A stretch of 64,000 bases of DNA from SYFT01 sp964471115 (GTDB lineage Bacteria; Acidobacteriota; Vicinamibacteria; Vicinamibacterales; SCN-69-37): NCBI GenBank assembly GCA_964471115.1, contig CAYYFE010000010.1, positions 34,844 through 98,843 on the forward strand, read 5' to 3'. The notes beneath the pieces were generated by a model. It saw only the letters and a program-made list of their open reading frames with translations, searched no databases and was not told the origin of the DNA. Made by a program: the position numbers and the translations under genes. This document shows, in pieces, positions 48,236-56,943 of this stretch (its first letter is position 1; every line of letters begins with the position of its first letter).

Positions 48236-49063
48236 ATGGTCCGACAGTACGTTTCAGCGTTCGGTTTGGCGACAACTCTGGCTGTGGCGTGGGGATGCTC
48301 GGAAGGCATGAGCAGCCCGACCCTGGTGCCCACCTCAGGCGTGGATGCCGCGGCAGACGGCAGCACGTTGAAGGTGTCGGCCCCCACACTGCAATCCCCC
48401 ATTGGCGGCGTCCGGCTCGACAACCTCGAACCGGTGTTCCGTATCCAGAATTCCTCCGCGCGATTTGCTTCAACGCCCGCGCTCTCCTATCGGTTTGAAG
48501 TGCAGACGATGGCCGGCGCTGTCGTGGCGACATCGGGTCTGGTCGCGGCGGGCAGCGGCACCACGATGTGGGAACTGCCGTTCGAGCAGACGCTGAACAC
48601 GCGCTACAAGTGGCGCGCCCGGGCCGAGTTCGGCGGCAAGACCGGTCCGTGGTCCGCATTCTCCGAGTACGTCACCGTTGACTATCGCGGGCTGAACCCC
48701 CGTCCGGCGGACGGTCGCTGGCCCTCCACCGGCGAAGCCGTCGCGGCCTACATCATGCGCTCGTGGCCGAACTACCTCGAAGGCGAGACGTCGCTCGCGC
48801 ATCGAATCGAGAGCATGGAGTTCCTTCGGGATCGGTTCATTGAGGCGGGTATCTGCGGTGGGCTCGACTTCGCCTGGAACAACAAGCGCGGGATCGGCCC
48901 CCTCTCCCACGACGCAATCGCGTGGCGCAAGCCCAACGGCGTGATCGAAGTGGTCGACATCGCGTCGGGCTTCGACGACTGGGCGAACGACCTGTTCCTG
49001 CACTTCATCATCGTCGCAGGTCCGCAAGGGTACACCCCCTATCCCAACCACCCCGGGTGCTGA
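48236..49063 (+). CDS. FN3-like lipoprotein with ICGGLD C-terminal domain (paralogue B)
   Basis: A 275-residue lipoprotein with the lipid site at Cys21 (AVAWGC), one Ig/fibronectin-like domain (about 45-150, with YKWRARAEF) and the C-terminal domain of paralogue A (about 165-275). Identical residues include MEFLRDR/IEAGICGGLD/AWN and GFDD. It begins at ATG 48236; a longer start at 48200 would spoil the lipoprotein signal. Compared with paralogue A it has lost one Ig domain. A strong hairpin follows at 49087. Confidence 0.78.
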   Translation: MVRQYVSAFGLATTLAVAWGCSEGMSSPTLVPTSGVDAAADGSTLKVSAPTLQSPIGGVRLDNLEPVFRIQNSSARFASTPALSYRFEVQTMAGAVVATSGLVAAGSGTTMWELPFEQTLNTRYKWRARAEFGGKTGPWSAFSEYVTVDYRGLNPRPADGRWPSTGEAVAAYIMRSWPNYLEGETSLAHRIESMEFLRDRFIEAGICGGLDFAWNNKRGIGPLSHDAIAWRKPNGVIEVVDIASGFDDWANDLFLHFIIVAGPQGYTPYPNHPGC

Positions 49064-50067
49064 CGGTTTCCAGGGCGGGCGATTCCAACGGCGGCTGGTC
49101 TTCGCGACCAGCCGCCGTTCTTCTTTTGCGCACCCTGCGCGTGGCCGTCGCCGCGGGGCTGCTTTGGTGGGCCACCAGGGACGTGGACTGGCCGGCCGTG
49201 GCCCACGCCGTGCGTGGCGCATCGTGGACTTGGCTGGGCGCCGCCGTCGCGCTGGTCCTCATTGACCGCGTCCTGATGGCCTGGCGGTGGCTGGCGCTGT
49301 TGCGCGGCGTGGAGGCCAACCGGCCGCTGCAGAGTCCGGCGCTGCTCCGGGTCTTTTTCGTCAGCACGTTCGTGGGCACCTTCCTGCCCGGATCGGTGGG
49401 CGGTGATGCCGTGCGCGCCCTGAGCGCGACGCGCCACGGCGTGACTACGGCCAATGCCGTCGCCTCGGTCGCCGTCGATCGGCTGCTTGGCACCATCTCC
49501 GTGCTGCTGATGGCGGTGTTCGGCCTCTGGCTGGTGGGCCGCCAACTGGAAGACCCGCGCATCCTGCCGATTGCGGTGCTCGGCTCGGCCATCGCCGTGG
49601 CCATGACGAGCCTCCTGCTCTTCCGTCCGGGCGCCTATGAACGGCTGCTGCGCCTGTCAGGCGCCCATCACATTCCCGTCCTCGACCGGTTGGCCCGGAA
49701 GTTCCTGGCGGCGTCGAGCCAATACGGCCGGAGGCACGGTCTCGTGGCGGGCGTGCTGACGGCGTCGCTGGTCGTCCAACTGCTGCGTACCCTGCAGACG
49801 TGGTGCCTGGGCGTGGCGCTGGGATTGACCGTGGCCGGCGCGTGGTACTTCGCCGCCGTCCCGATCATCGTGCTGGTGGTCCTGCTGCCGATTTCCTTTG
49901 CTGGACTCGGCACGGCGAACCTGGCGTTTGTGACGTTGTTCGGCCTGGCCGGCGTCGCGCCGGCCGACGCGTTCGTCCTGTCGATCCTGTTCCTGGCGTT
50001 GTCCGTGGTGGGCAATCTGCCCGGCGGCCTGTTGTTCGCGGCCGGTGGCCGTCAGCGCGAGGCCTGA
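49057..50067 (+). CDS. LPG-synthase transmembrane / flippase-like protein
   Basis: A multi-pass protein of up to 336 residues, homologous in layout to that at 41487: STFVGTFLPGSVGGDAVRAL and ISFAGLGTANLAFVTLFGL match the two family signatures. GTG 49057 overlaps the lipoprotein B stop, but the first 23 codons span a perfect terminator hairpin. TTG 49126 right after that hairpin is a good alternative start and would keep all transmembrane segments. Its last 16 bases overlap convergent radical SAM gene. Confidence 0.8.
   Translation: MLTVSRAGDSNGGWSSRPAAVLLLRTLRVAVAAGLLWWATRDVDWPAVAHAVRGASWTWLGAAVALVLIDRVLMAWRWLALLRGVEANRPLQSPALLRVFFVSTFVGTFLPGSVGGDAVRALSATRHGVTTANAVASVAVDRLLGTISVLLMAVFGLWLVGRQLEDPRILPIAVLGSAIAVAMTSLLLFRPGAYERLLRLSGAHHIPVLDRLARKFLAASSQYGRRHGLVAGVLTASLVVQLLRTLQTWCLGVALGLTVAGAWYFAAVPIIVLVVLLPISFAGLGTANLAFVTLFGLAGVAPADAFVLSILFLALSVVGNLPGGLLFAAGGRQREA
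49087..49127 (+). terminator. Intrinsic terminator within the flippase 5' region
   Basis: AACGGCGGCTGGTC and GACCAGCCGCCGTT form a perfect 14-base stem with loop TTCGC, followed by CTTCTTTT. It lies 24 bases after the lipoprotein B stop. Confidence 0.8.
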
Positions 50068-51221
50068 AGCCCGTCGGCGCCGGTCCGTGCCGCCGCGGCC
50101 GGCCGATGGCGCCGCTTCTCACGGGTGGCGCGATACAGGAACCGCACGTACGGCACCACCTGCTTCACCGCCGACACGTTCATCTGACACGGGCTCAGAC
50201 ACGTCGGGCACTTGTCGGTCTTGATCATCTCCCGGTGCGCCTGGCTCGACTCCCGGAAGTAAATCGCCTCGGCGTCTTCCTGCAGCACGTTGCCCACCAC
50301 GTCGCTGTTCTCACAGAAGAACAGGTCGCCGTTGGGATTGAGCATGATGCCCTGCGACTGGAACGGGCACGGTGCCTGCCGGTGATACCCGTTGGCGATC
50401 ATGTCCGCGTAGTGCATGTAGATGTAGTTCTGCCCGTCGAGCAGCGGGTCCATGCGGACACGGTCGAGGAAGAACTGGCGCATCCGCTCCTCCTCGGGGC
50501 CCACGGGCTTGCAGGTGGCCGCCAGTTCGGCGTTGCCCAGCATCGGGTCGGTGAACCGCACCATGTTGAAGACGATGTCCAGGCCTTCGCGGCGCGCCCA
50601 GTTCAGGATGTTGTCGGCATCGTCCAGGTTCATCGAGAAGATGGTCGTGGAAATGCCGAAGTTGAACGGCACGCGTTTCTGCAGTTCCCGCATCGCGGTG
50701 ATGGTTTCCTGCGCCTTGTCGAACCCGCGCTTCACCTTGCGGACCTGGTCGTGCATGTCGCCCACGCCGTCGATGGACACACGCGTCGAGAAGATGACGC
50801 CGCGTTCGTGGCACATCTCGACGATCTTGGTGAGCATGGGGATGCCGCGATGCGGCGTGAGCCCCGTGGTGTTGATGCCGAACTTGCGGAGCCGCGGCAG
50901 CTTGTCCAGCATGATGCGGCACAACTCGACCAGATCGTTGCGCGTCGTGGGTTCGCCGCCCGAGACGTTGGCGATCTCGACCTTCTTCCAGAGGGGACTG
51001 TCAAACACGCGCTCGATCTGATCGAGCGTCATGTCTTCCTTGCGGTTGCCCCGGGTCCAGTTCGAGCACATCTCGCAGCGCGCGTCGCACACGAAGGTGC
51101 AGTGGTAGATCAGCACCGTCGGGTGAATCGGGCGCATCGTCGCCACGGCGGCGTTGACGAAGTCGCGAGGGGCACTGGCGGCGGCTTTCAGCAGATACTT
51201 CGCCGCGTAGGTCTGGGCCAT
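50052..51221 (-). CDS. Radical SAM protein with SPASM-like C-terminus
   Basis: A 389-residue radical SAM enzyme. The 4Fe-4S motif is CDARCEMC (C-x3-C-x2-C) near residue 48, with VSGGEPTTR for SAM binding. Further cysteines near the end (CPTCLSPCQMN, plus CENSDV upstream) suggest auxiliary clusters like SPASM/Twitch proteins. Such enzymes modify peptides or sugars; no small precursor peptide was recognised next to it. Its neighbours are a methyltransferase and glycan-assembly genes, so it may alter a glycan or lipid. The Arg/Ala-rich tail overlaps the convergent gene. Confidence 0.85.
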   Translation of the reverse strand: MAQTYAAKYLLKAAASAPRDFVNAAVATMRPIHPTVLIYHCTFVCDARCEMCSNWTRGNRKEDMTLDQIERVFDSPLWKKVEIANVSGGEPTTRNDLVELCRIMLDKLPRLRKFGINTTGLTPHRGIPMLTKIVEMCHERGVIFSTRVSIDGVGDMHDQVRKVKRGFDKAQETITAMRELQKRVPFNFGISTTIFSMNLDDADNILNWARREGLDIVFNMVRFTDPMLGNAELAATCKPVGPEEERMRQFFLDRVRMDPLLDGQNYIYMHYADMIANGYHRQAPCPFQSQGIMLNPNGDLFFCENSDVVGNVLQEDAEAIYFRESSQAHREMIKTDKCPTCLSPCQMNVSAVKQVVPYVRFLYRATREKRRHRPAAAARTGADGLQASR

Positions 51222-51272
51222 ACCCTGCCATTGTACGGCCCCCTCCCCCCGGCGGCAACCGCCCCCCGAGCC

Positions 51273-51983
51273 TCAGGCGCGGGGCTTGCGGGCCGTAAAG
51301 GCGAGGGTTTCGAAGAGGTTCTTGCGCACCTTGAAGACCAGTTCTTCAGTCTTCGTGTATCGCGACACGGCGTCCACACCCGGCAGATTGACCAGCAGGG
51401 CGGCCCCGGCCAGCAGGTCACGCCGGACGCCGGTGGCCAGGCCGATGCTGCGCACCATGGCCGTCACGTCGAACCCGCCGTCGTACAGCAGCTGCCGCAT
51501 GCGGCGTTCGGTGGTGATGAAGTTGTGCGTGTAATCGATGTCCCAGAAGAAACCGCGTTCCTTGAGGTAGTCCGGCACCACCACGAACAGGACGCCCCCC
51601 GGCCGCAGGATGCGCAGGGCCTCGGCCACCCAGGCGCGGGCGGCATCGATGCCCGACATGTGCTCGACGACCTGGTCGGCGTACACGATGTCCATCGACG
51701 CGTCAGGCGCGGGGATGGGCGGCGTGAAGGCCTCGGTCACGTCGATCCCGCGCGCGCGGAGCTGCTCGCACAGAATCGTGCTCGGCTCGACCGCCCGATA
51801 CCGATACCCGGCCTCACGCGCGAGGTCGGCAATGGCGCCCTGCCCGGGCCCCACCTCCAGGAAATCCGCCGGCGCCTTCACCAGCGAAGTCACCATGCCG
51901 AAGCGGGCCTGCTCGATCTTGCCGCGGCGCGCCGCGCCGGCGCCGGTCAGTTGTTTCTCCGAGAACGTGCGATAAAACGCCAT
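51273..51983 (-). CDS. Class I SAM-dependent methyltransferase
   Basis: A 236-residue methyltransferase. Motif I FLEVGPGQGAIADLAREAG and the acidic end AVEPSTIL are clear, with IVYADQVVEHM as motif IV and LRPGGVLFVVVPDYL. The family covers methyltransferase_11/23 types. It starts directly after the 51984 gene stop and precedes the radical SAM gene. Substrate unknown, perhaps a glycan sugar. Confidence 0.85.
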   Translation of the reverse strand: MAFYRTFSEKQLTGAGAARRGKIEQARFGMVTSLVKAPADFLEVGPGQGAIADLAREAGYRYRAVEPSTILCEQLRARGIDVTEAFTPPIPAPDASMDIVYADQVVEHMSGIDAARAWVAEALRILRPGGVLFVVVPDYLKERGFFWDIDYTHNFITTERRMRQLLYDGGFDVTAMVRSIGLATGVRRDLLAGAALLVNLPGVDAVSRYTKTEELVFKVRKNLFETLAFTARKPRA

Positions 51984-52832
51984 CTACTTGATCCGTGCTC
52001 CGATGCGCCCGCGGCCGTCGGCCGTCATCCAGCCATCACGCCGCACGTCGTTGGTCCGGTCGACGAAACTTTCGCAGATCCACCAGCGGCGATCGTGGTA
52101 GCGGGCGGTCACCACGAACTCATTGCGGTACGCCCGGACGATACCATCCGACAGCCAGCGATCGAGAAACTCCGTGTCGGAGTACACCCGCCCGGCGTCG
52201 GCGCCCTGAAAACTGACGATTTGACTGAAAAACGTCACGCGCACCACCTCCACCAGCGTCCGGTGCTCGGTGATGTCGGCCAGCTCGGCCTTCTTGCCGA
52301 ACGGCAGGTCGGCACACAGCTCGGCGAAATCCACCAGGCAGTCTGCCGGTCGCACGGAGGAATTGCCGAACAGGTCACGCAGGAAGCGCTGCGACAGGTG
52401 GACGAGTTCCGCCCGGGAGTCGTGCACCCGGAACGCCGCCGAGGTCTGTGACACGACGAACTGGCTCCGGATCAGAACCCCGTTGACCAGCCGTTCATAC
52501 TGGTCCGTGACCGTCAGAGTCACGGTCACGTCCTGCCCGGAAGTGATGCCGGCCGCCATGCGCCACGTGGCAGAGGTCCCCTGCCCCGTAATCGTGCCGG
52601 CTGAGGCCGTCCACGCGTAGGTCAACTGCGTGAGAGGCGTTTCGGCATCCTCGACGACCGCGGTGATGGCGATGTCCTGCGCGGCCTCCACGCGGGTGGC
52701 CGGCACGCTGATGGAACGAATGACGGGCGCGGTCGCGGGACCGGGATCGGGCGGAGGCGGCGGGGTTGTCGGTCCCGAACATCCGCCGACGACGATCGCT
52801 GTCGTCACCGCCGCCACCGCCCGGCGAATCAT
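51984..52832 (-). CDS. Lipoprotein with PKD/Ig-like domain
   Basis: A 282-residue lipoprotein with lipobox VVGGC (Cys18), a Pro-rich spacer, one PKD/Ig-like domain (about 35-130, LTYAWTASAGTITGQG, VTVTLTVTD) and a C-terminal alpha/beta part (about 135-282) with cysteines and RWWICESFVDRT, unlike known families I recognise. It is four bases after the barrel gene and directly before the methyltransferase gene. Confidence 0.7.
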   Translation of the reverse strand: MIRRAVAAVTTAIVVGGCSGPTTPPPPPDPGPATAPVIRSISVPATRVEAAQDIAITAVVEDAETPLTQLTYAWTASAGTITGQGTSATWRMAAGITSGQDVTVTLTVTDQYERLVNGVLIRSQFVVSQTSAAFRVHDSRAELVHLSQRFLRDLFGNSSVRPADCLVDFAELCADLPFGKKAELADITEHRTLVEVVRVTFFSQIVSFQGADAGRVYSDTEFLDRWLSDGIVRAYRNEFVVTARYHDRRWWICESFVDRTNDVRRDGWMTADGRGRIGARIK

Positions 52833-52836
52833 CCGA

Positions 52837-53562
52837 TCAGAACCGCCGGCCCATGCCGATCACGATCCGCTTGACGTTGGTCGCATGGTCGGTCGTGTGA
52901 ATCCTCGTGAACCGCACGCCGAGGTCCAGGTACCAGGTATCGCCGAAGATGAAGCCCGCGCCGCCCGAATAGGCCAGCTTGTTCGTGGTGCCCAGCAGGT
53001 CGCGCCCGAGCGTCACGCCATACAAGCCGAGCGCGCCGCCGCTGATGTCCTGACCGTCCACGAGAAAGCGCGGGTTGTACTCCACACGGGCGAATCCGAC
53101 CATGGCGGTGGCGTACGGCCGCACGCCCGAGCCTTCCCCGCGCGCCGCGCCATCGGGAATCAGCCGCAGGCCGGCCATCGCAAACAGCGCGTTGCCCCGC
53201 ATGGAGGCCTCGGCGGTGACGTCGTACGCGTCACGCACGAACGCCATGTAACCGTTCGCCTCGTCGATGCGGCTCTGGGTGACCACGTCGGACATGCGGC
53301 CGCCCTCGAACACGATGTGCAGGCCGGGACGCAGCCGAATCCCGAAATCAACGCCGGCCAGAGTGCTGGTCCGCCCCACCTGGGTGGCCCCCGAGGTGAC
53401 GCCCAGATGCCAGCGGCTGTGCGGCGCGGCCGCGTCTTCGTCGGCCACCGCGGTCGGCGCCGGGCGCGGCGGCAGCGTGGTTTGCGCCAGCGCCGTCAGC
53501 GGCGCCAGCAGAATGACGGCCCCGAAGGCCGCCGTCAGCAGAAGTCTCGTCACACGGTTCAT
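52837..53562 (-). CDS. Predicted outer-membrane beta-barrel
   Basis: A 241-residue exported protein. Signal peptide ends about LALAQ (residue 27). The mature part is of alternating strands with many Gly and Tyr, ends in IVIGMGRRF (terminal Phe), and lies with a lipoprotein in one unit. ATG 53562 gives a proper signal peptide; upstream frame is unconserved. Probable small porin-like or adhesion barrel of unknown role. Confidence 0.72.
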   Translation of the reverse strand: MNRVTRLLLTAAFGAVILLAPLTALAQTTLPPRPAPTAVADEDAAAPHSRWHLGVTSGATQVGRTSTLAGVDFGIRLRPGLHIVFEGGRMSDVVTQSRIDEANGYMAFVRDAYDVTAEASMRGNALFAMAGLRLIPDGAARGEGSGVRPYATAMVGFARVEYNPRFLVDGQDISGGALGLYGVTLGRDLLGTTNKLAYSGGAGFIFGDTWYLDLGVRFTRIHTTDHATNVKRIVIGMGRRF

Positions 53563-53587
53563 TGGTTCCTCGTCCCCGGACTTTCGA

Positions 53588-54580
53588 CTACGGCCGGGGT
53601 GTGTCGGCCGGGGTTTCCAGCACCTGGCGGACGACGTAGATGGGTTTGCCCTGGGATTCATGGTACGTGCGCGCCTGCAGCTCGGCGAGCAGTCCCACGG
53701 TCAACAACTGCACGCCGGTGAACACCAGCAGGATGCCGAACAGCAGCAGCGGCCGGTCGCCGATGCCCTGCTGCCCGAAGTACTTCAGCCACGTCAGATA
53801 CAGCAGGATGACGCCGCCGGCGCCGCCCATCACGACGCCCATCAGCCCGAACATCTGCAGCGGTCGCGTGGAGTAACTCAACAGGAACTTGACCGTCACC
53901 AGGTCGAGCATCACCCGGATCGTCCGCGAGATCCCGTACTTGGATTTGCCGAACTGCCGCGCGCGATGGTTGACCACCTGCTCGGCGATGCGCACCCCCA
54001 TGTGGCTGGCCAGCGCCGGCAGGAACCGGTGCATCTCGCCGTACAGACGCAGCGGCTTCACGACCTCTGCGCGAAACACCTTCAGCGAGCAGCCATAGTC
54101 GTGCAGCGGCACGCCGGTGGCCCACGAGATCAGCCGGTTCGCCAGGATCGACGGCAGCCGCCGGTTGATGAACGTGTCCTTCCGATCCTTCCGCCAGCCG
54201 CAGACGATGTCGTAGGTGGTGGGGTCGCCGGGCGCCTGCCCTTCCAGCCGCGCAATCATGGCCGGCAGGTCGCGCGGATCGTTCTGCAGGTCGCCGTCGG
54301 CCGTGGCGATCAGCCGGCCGCGGGCGTAGGCGAACCCGGCGGCAAACGCCGCGGTCTGCCCGAAGTTGCGGCGGAACTGAATCACCCGCAGCTGCGGATG
54401 CCGGGCCTGCAATTTGGCCAGCCTGGCATACGAGTCATCCGCGCTGCCGTCGTCCACCAGCAGGACCTCGTACGGACGGCCCCAGGCGTCCAGCGTTTCG
54501 ATGAATTCCCGGCACAACGCCTCGACGTTCTCGGCTTCGTTGTAAATCGGGATGACGACCGACAGATCCACAGCGGACAT
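53588..54580 (-). CDS. GT2 family glycosyltransferase (DPM1/ArnC-like) with two C-terminal helices
   Basis: A 330-residue polyprenyl-phosphate sugar transferase. GT-A motifs: VVIPIYNEAENV, LLVDDGSADDS, ADGDLQNDP (DxD region). Two transmembrane helices (about 235-258 and 275-300) anchor it. It probably makes an undecaprenyl-phosphate sugar donor for the GT-C proteins nearby, such as those at 42911 and 55231. Confidence 0.9.
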   Translation of the reverse strand: MSAVDLSVVIPIYNEAENVEALCREFIETLDAWGRPYEVLLVDDGSADDSYARLAKLQARHPQLRVIQFRRNFGQTAAFAAGFAYARGRLIATADGDLQNDPRDLPAMIARLEGQAPGDPTTYDIVCGWRKDRKDTFINRRLPSILANRLISWATGVPLHDYGCSLKVFRAEVVKPLRLYGEMHRFLPALASHMGVRIAEQVVNHRARQFGKSKYGISRTIRVMLDLVTVKFLLSYSTRPLQMFGLMGVVMGGAGGVILLYLTWLKYFGQQGIGDRPLLLFGILLVFTGVQLLTVGLLAELQARTYHESQGKPIYVVRQVLETPADTPRP

Positions 54581-54581
54581 T

Positions 54582-55172
54582 CTATGCTGCCCGCCAGCGC
54601 CGCCACAGGAACCAGCCGGCGCCGCCGGCCAGCACGACCGCCGTCACCCCGATGGTGACCTCCGCCAGGTGCAGGCGGATGGCCCGGGCCACCGCTTCCC
54701 CATAGACACGGGCCAGCCACCCTTCCGCCAGATACCGCGCGGCCCGCCCCACGGCCACCGCGCCGGCAAAGGCCCACGGTCCGACGCCGCCCACGCCGGC
54801 CAGCAGCACAAAAATCTTGTACGGCGCCGGAGGCGGCGCAAACGCCACCGCCACCATGACCCACGTGCCGTACCGGTCGAACAGGGCGCGCACCTTCGCC
54901 ACGTGCGCGGCCTTGAACCGTTTGAGCAGAAACGCTTCCCCGCCCCGCCGGCCCAGGTAGTAGATCACCTGCGACCCGGCCACAGACCCGGCCGTGGTCA
55001 TCAACGCGAAGTACCACCACAGGTCCGGAAACTTGATCGTCTGCCAGACGATGAGCAGGTCGTTGACGTTGGGCATGGACACAAACGACGTGTCGATGGC
55101 CGCGATGATGGCCATGCCGAGCCCGCCCCAGCGATCAACGGTTGGTTGTACGGCGGCGAGCAGTTCGTCCAT
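54582..55172 (-). CDS. DedA/VTT-type membrane protein
   Basis: A 196-residue membrane protein with SNARE-associated/VTT features: a re-entrant hydrophobic region (STFVSM...NVNDLLIV), G-x-V-x-GSQVIYYLGRRGGE and AFAPPPAPYKIFVLLAGVGG. DedA-like proteins aid lipid (undecaprenyl phosphate or phospholipid) scrambling, which fits the glycan region. ATG 55172 is favoured. It is the first of the run with GT2 and others. Divergent from the 55231 gene. Confidence 0.82.
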   Translation of the reverse strand: MDELLAAVQPTVDRWGGLGMAIIAAIDTSFVSMPNVNDLLIVWQTIKFPDLWWYFALMTTAGSVAGSQVIYYLGRRGGEAFLLKRFKAAHVAKVRALFDRYGTWVMVAVAFAPPPAPYKIFVLLAGVGGVGPWAFAGAVAVGRAARYLAEGWLARVYGEAVARAIRLHLAEVTIGVTAVVLAGGAGWFLWRRWRAA

Positions 55173-55230
55173 GAAAGGGGGCTGGCCGGAACCGGCCGGG
55201 TAGAATGACTGAATTATAGCCTCGCCGCCT

Positions 55231-56685
55231 GTGCCCCCTCGTCTCGCCTGGATGACGGCGCTGCTGACCGCCGTCATCGGCCTGGCCGCGGCGTGGTACT
55301 ACGCCAGTCTCGATCTCACGCTGAGTCACTATGACGCGCGCGGCCACGTCATGGTGGCGCGGCGCGTGTTCGACAACCTCACGCCGGGCTGGATCCAGCT
55401 GGGCGCGGTCTGGCTGCCGCTGCCGCACGTCCTCAACGCGGTGCCGGCCCAGTGGGACTGGAGTTACCGCACCGGCGCCACCGGGGTGCTGCTGTCGGTG
55501 GGCATCCTCGCGTGGGGGCTCGGCCTGCTCGCGTCGTGGGTGGCCGGTCGCACCGGGTCGGTGGTCCTGGCCGCTTGCGTCACCGCAGCCGTGCTGCTCA
55601 ATCCGAACGTGCTCTACCTGCAGGCCACGCCGATGACCGAGCCGCTGCTGTTCGGCCTGTCGGCGGTCGCCGTGTTCGCCGCCGATCGCTGGCTGTCCAC
55701 TCCGGGCGCCGCGCAGACACGACTGGCCGGCGCCGCGCTGGCGGCACTCGTGCTGACACGGTATGAGGGATGGTGCATCGTGGGGGCGCTGGCCGGCCTG
55801 GCCGTCCTCGCGCACCCACGACAGGCGTGGCGGCTGCTGGCCTGGCCGTTTGCGGCCGTGGTCTGGTTCCTGCTGCACAGCTACGGCAGCACCGGGACGT
55901 GGTTCACGACCGGCGGCTTCTTTGAGGCGAACAACCCGGCGCTGGGCGATCCGTGGCTGGCGTGGTCGCAAGTGGTCGAGGCCGCGGAATCCCTGAGCCA
56001 TCCCTGGCTGCTGCGTGCCGGGTTTCTGGGTGTCGCGGCGTGCCTGGCCGGGGCGTGGTTCGCGCGCCGCGACGGTCGTGACGCCATCGCGCGCGCGCTG
56101 CTGCCCGTGGCGCTGCTGGCGGCCGTGGCGTTACCGATGTATGCGTACCTCACCGGCCATCCCGTGCGGGTGCGGTACAGCGTCAGTCTTGTCGTGGCGT
56201 GTACGGTCACCGCGGTCTGGGCGCTGGCGTGGCTGCCGTCCCGCCTGCGGTCCGCTGCGGCGATTGCGCTGACGGCCGCGCTGCTTGTCGCCGTACCGCC
56301 GCTCGATGCGAAGGCGCCGATGGTTGTGGAGGCCCAGTGGGAACGTCCTCACTCCGACGCGCGGCGCGCCGTCACCGCGGCGCTCGCCGCCCAGTGGGAC
56401 GGCACGCCGGTCATGGCCAGCATGGGATCGCTGGGCCACTACATGCAGCAGATGGCGCACGCCGGCTTTGCGCTCGAGGACTTCCTGCACGAAGGCAACG
56501 GGGAAATCTGGAAGGCGGCCTTCGTCTCCCCCACGCCATATGTGCGCTGGGTGCTGGTGGAGGAATCGGCCGAAGGCGGCGACGCGCTCGCCCAACGCGC
56601 GCGCGTCACGCCCGGCTACTTCGCGGCCTTCGATCGGATCGCTGAGGGCGGCGGTGTCGCCCTCTACCGCCGCCGCTCAGACTAG
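55231..56685 (+). CDS. Multi-pass membrane glycosyltransferase-like protein (GT39/ArnT-like)
   Basis: A 484-residue integral membrane protein with about ten hydrophobic segments. The first periplasmic loop reads LSHYDARGHVMVARRVFDN, with an acidic pair typical of GT-C enzymes, followed by GAVWLPLPHVL. A soluble part (about 355-484) ends the protein. It probably transfers a polyprenyl-linked sugar. It starts at GTG 55231, 58 bases from the divergent DedA-like gene. Confidence 0.75.
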   Translation: MPPRLAWMTALLTAVIGLAAAWYYASLDLTLSHYDARGHVMVARRVFDNLTPGWIQLGAVWLPLPHVLNAVPAQWDWSYRTGATGVLLSVGILAWGLGLLASWVAGRTGSVVLAACVTAAVLLNPNVLYLQATPMTEPLLFGLSAVAVFAADRWLSTPGAAQTRLAGAALAALVLTRYEGWCIVGALAGLAVLAHPRQAWRLLAWPFAAVVWFLLHSYGSTGTWFTTGGFFEANNPALGDPWLAWSQVVEAAESLSHPWLLRAGFLGVAACLAGAWFARRDGRDAIARALLPVALLAAVALPMYAYLTGHPVRVRYSVSLVVACTVTAVWALAWLPSRLRSAAAIALTAALLVAVPPLDAKAPMVVEAQWERPHSDARRAVTAALAAQWDGTPVMASMGSLGHYMQQMAHAGFALEDFLHEGNGEIWKAAFVSPTPYVRWVLVEESAEGGDALAQRARVTPGYFAAFDRIAEGGGVALYRRRSD

Positions 56686-56701
56686 CCGCCGAAGCTCAAT
56701 T

Positions 56702-56730
56702 CACAACGAGAACTGAAGGGCTGGGAGGAA
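56702..56730. repeat. CACAACGAG...GGGCTGGGAGGAA block, copy 2
   Basis: Matches 42493-42522 apart from the variable middle bases. It precedes the long hairpin at 56739. Confidence 0.7.
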
Positions 56731-56738
56731 TGCGTAAG

Positions 56739-56912
56739 AGGGGCACCAGTCCCACGACTGACGCCGCCGCAGGCGGCGCGTGGCGGGGGAGGTCCTCGCT
56801 GAAGAGATGACGCCGGTGCTGGTCCGTTGTTGGCGTCATCTCTTCAGCGAGGGCCTCCCTCGCCACCCCGGCCCGGCTTCGCCGAGCCTCAGTCGTGGGG
56901 CTGGTGCCCCTC
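56739..56912. repeat. Very long imperfect hairpin (174 bases)
   Basis: The outer arms (about 23 bases at each end, AGGGGCACCAGTCCCACGA) pair with one mismatch. The inner arms CCTCGCTGAAGAGATGACGCC (56794-56814) and its complement (56832-56852) pair perfectly around a 17-base loop. The middle pairs partly. It lies between convergent genes with no open frame. Confidence 0.85.
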
Positions 56913-56937
56913 CTACATGCCTACATGCCTACTGTGC
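56913..56937 (-). repeat. Dispersed 3'-end repeat, next to the barrel gene stop
   Basis: Exact minus-oriented copy of the 25-base unit, six bases beyond the stop codon at 56944. Confidence 0.9.
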
Positions 56938-56943
56938 CGACAA

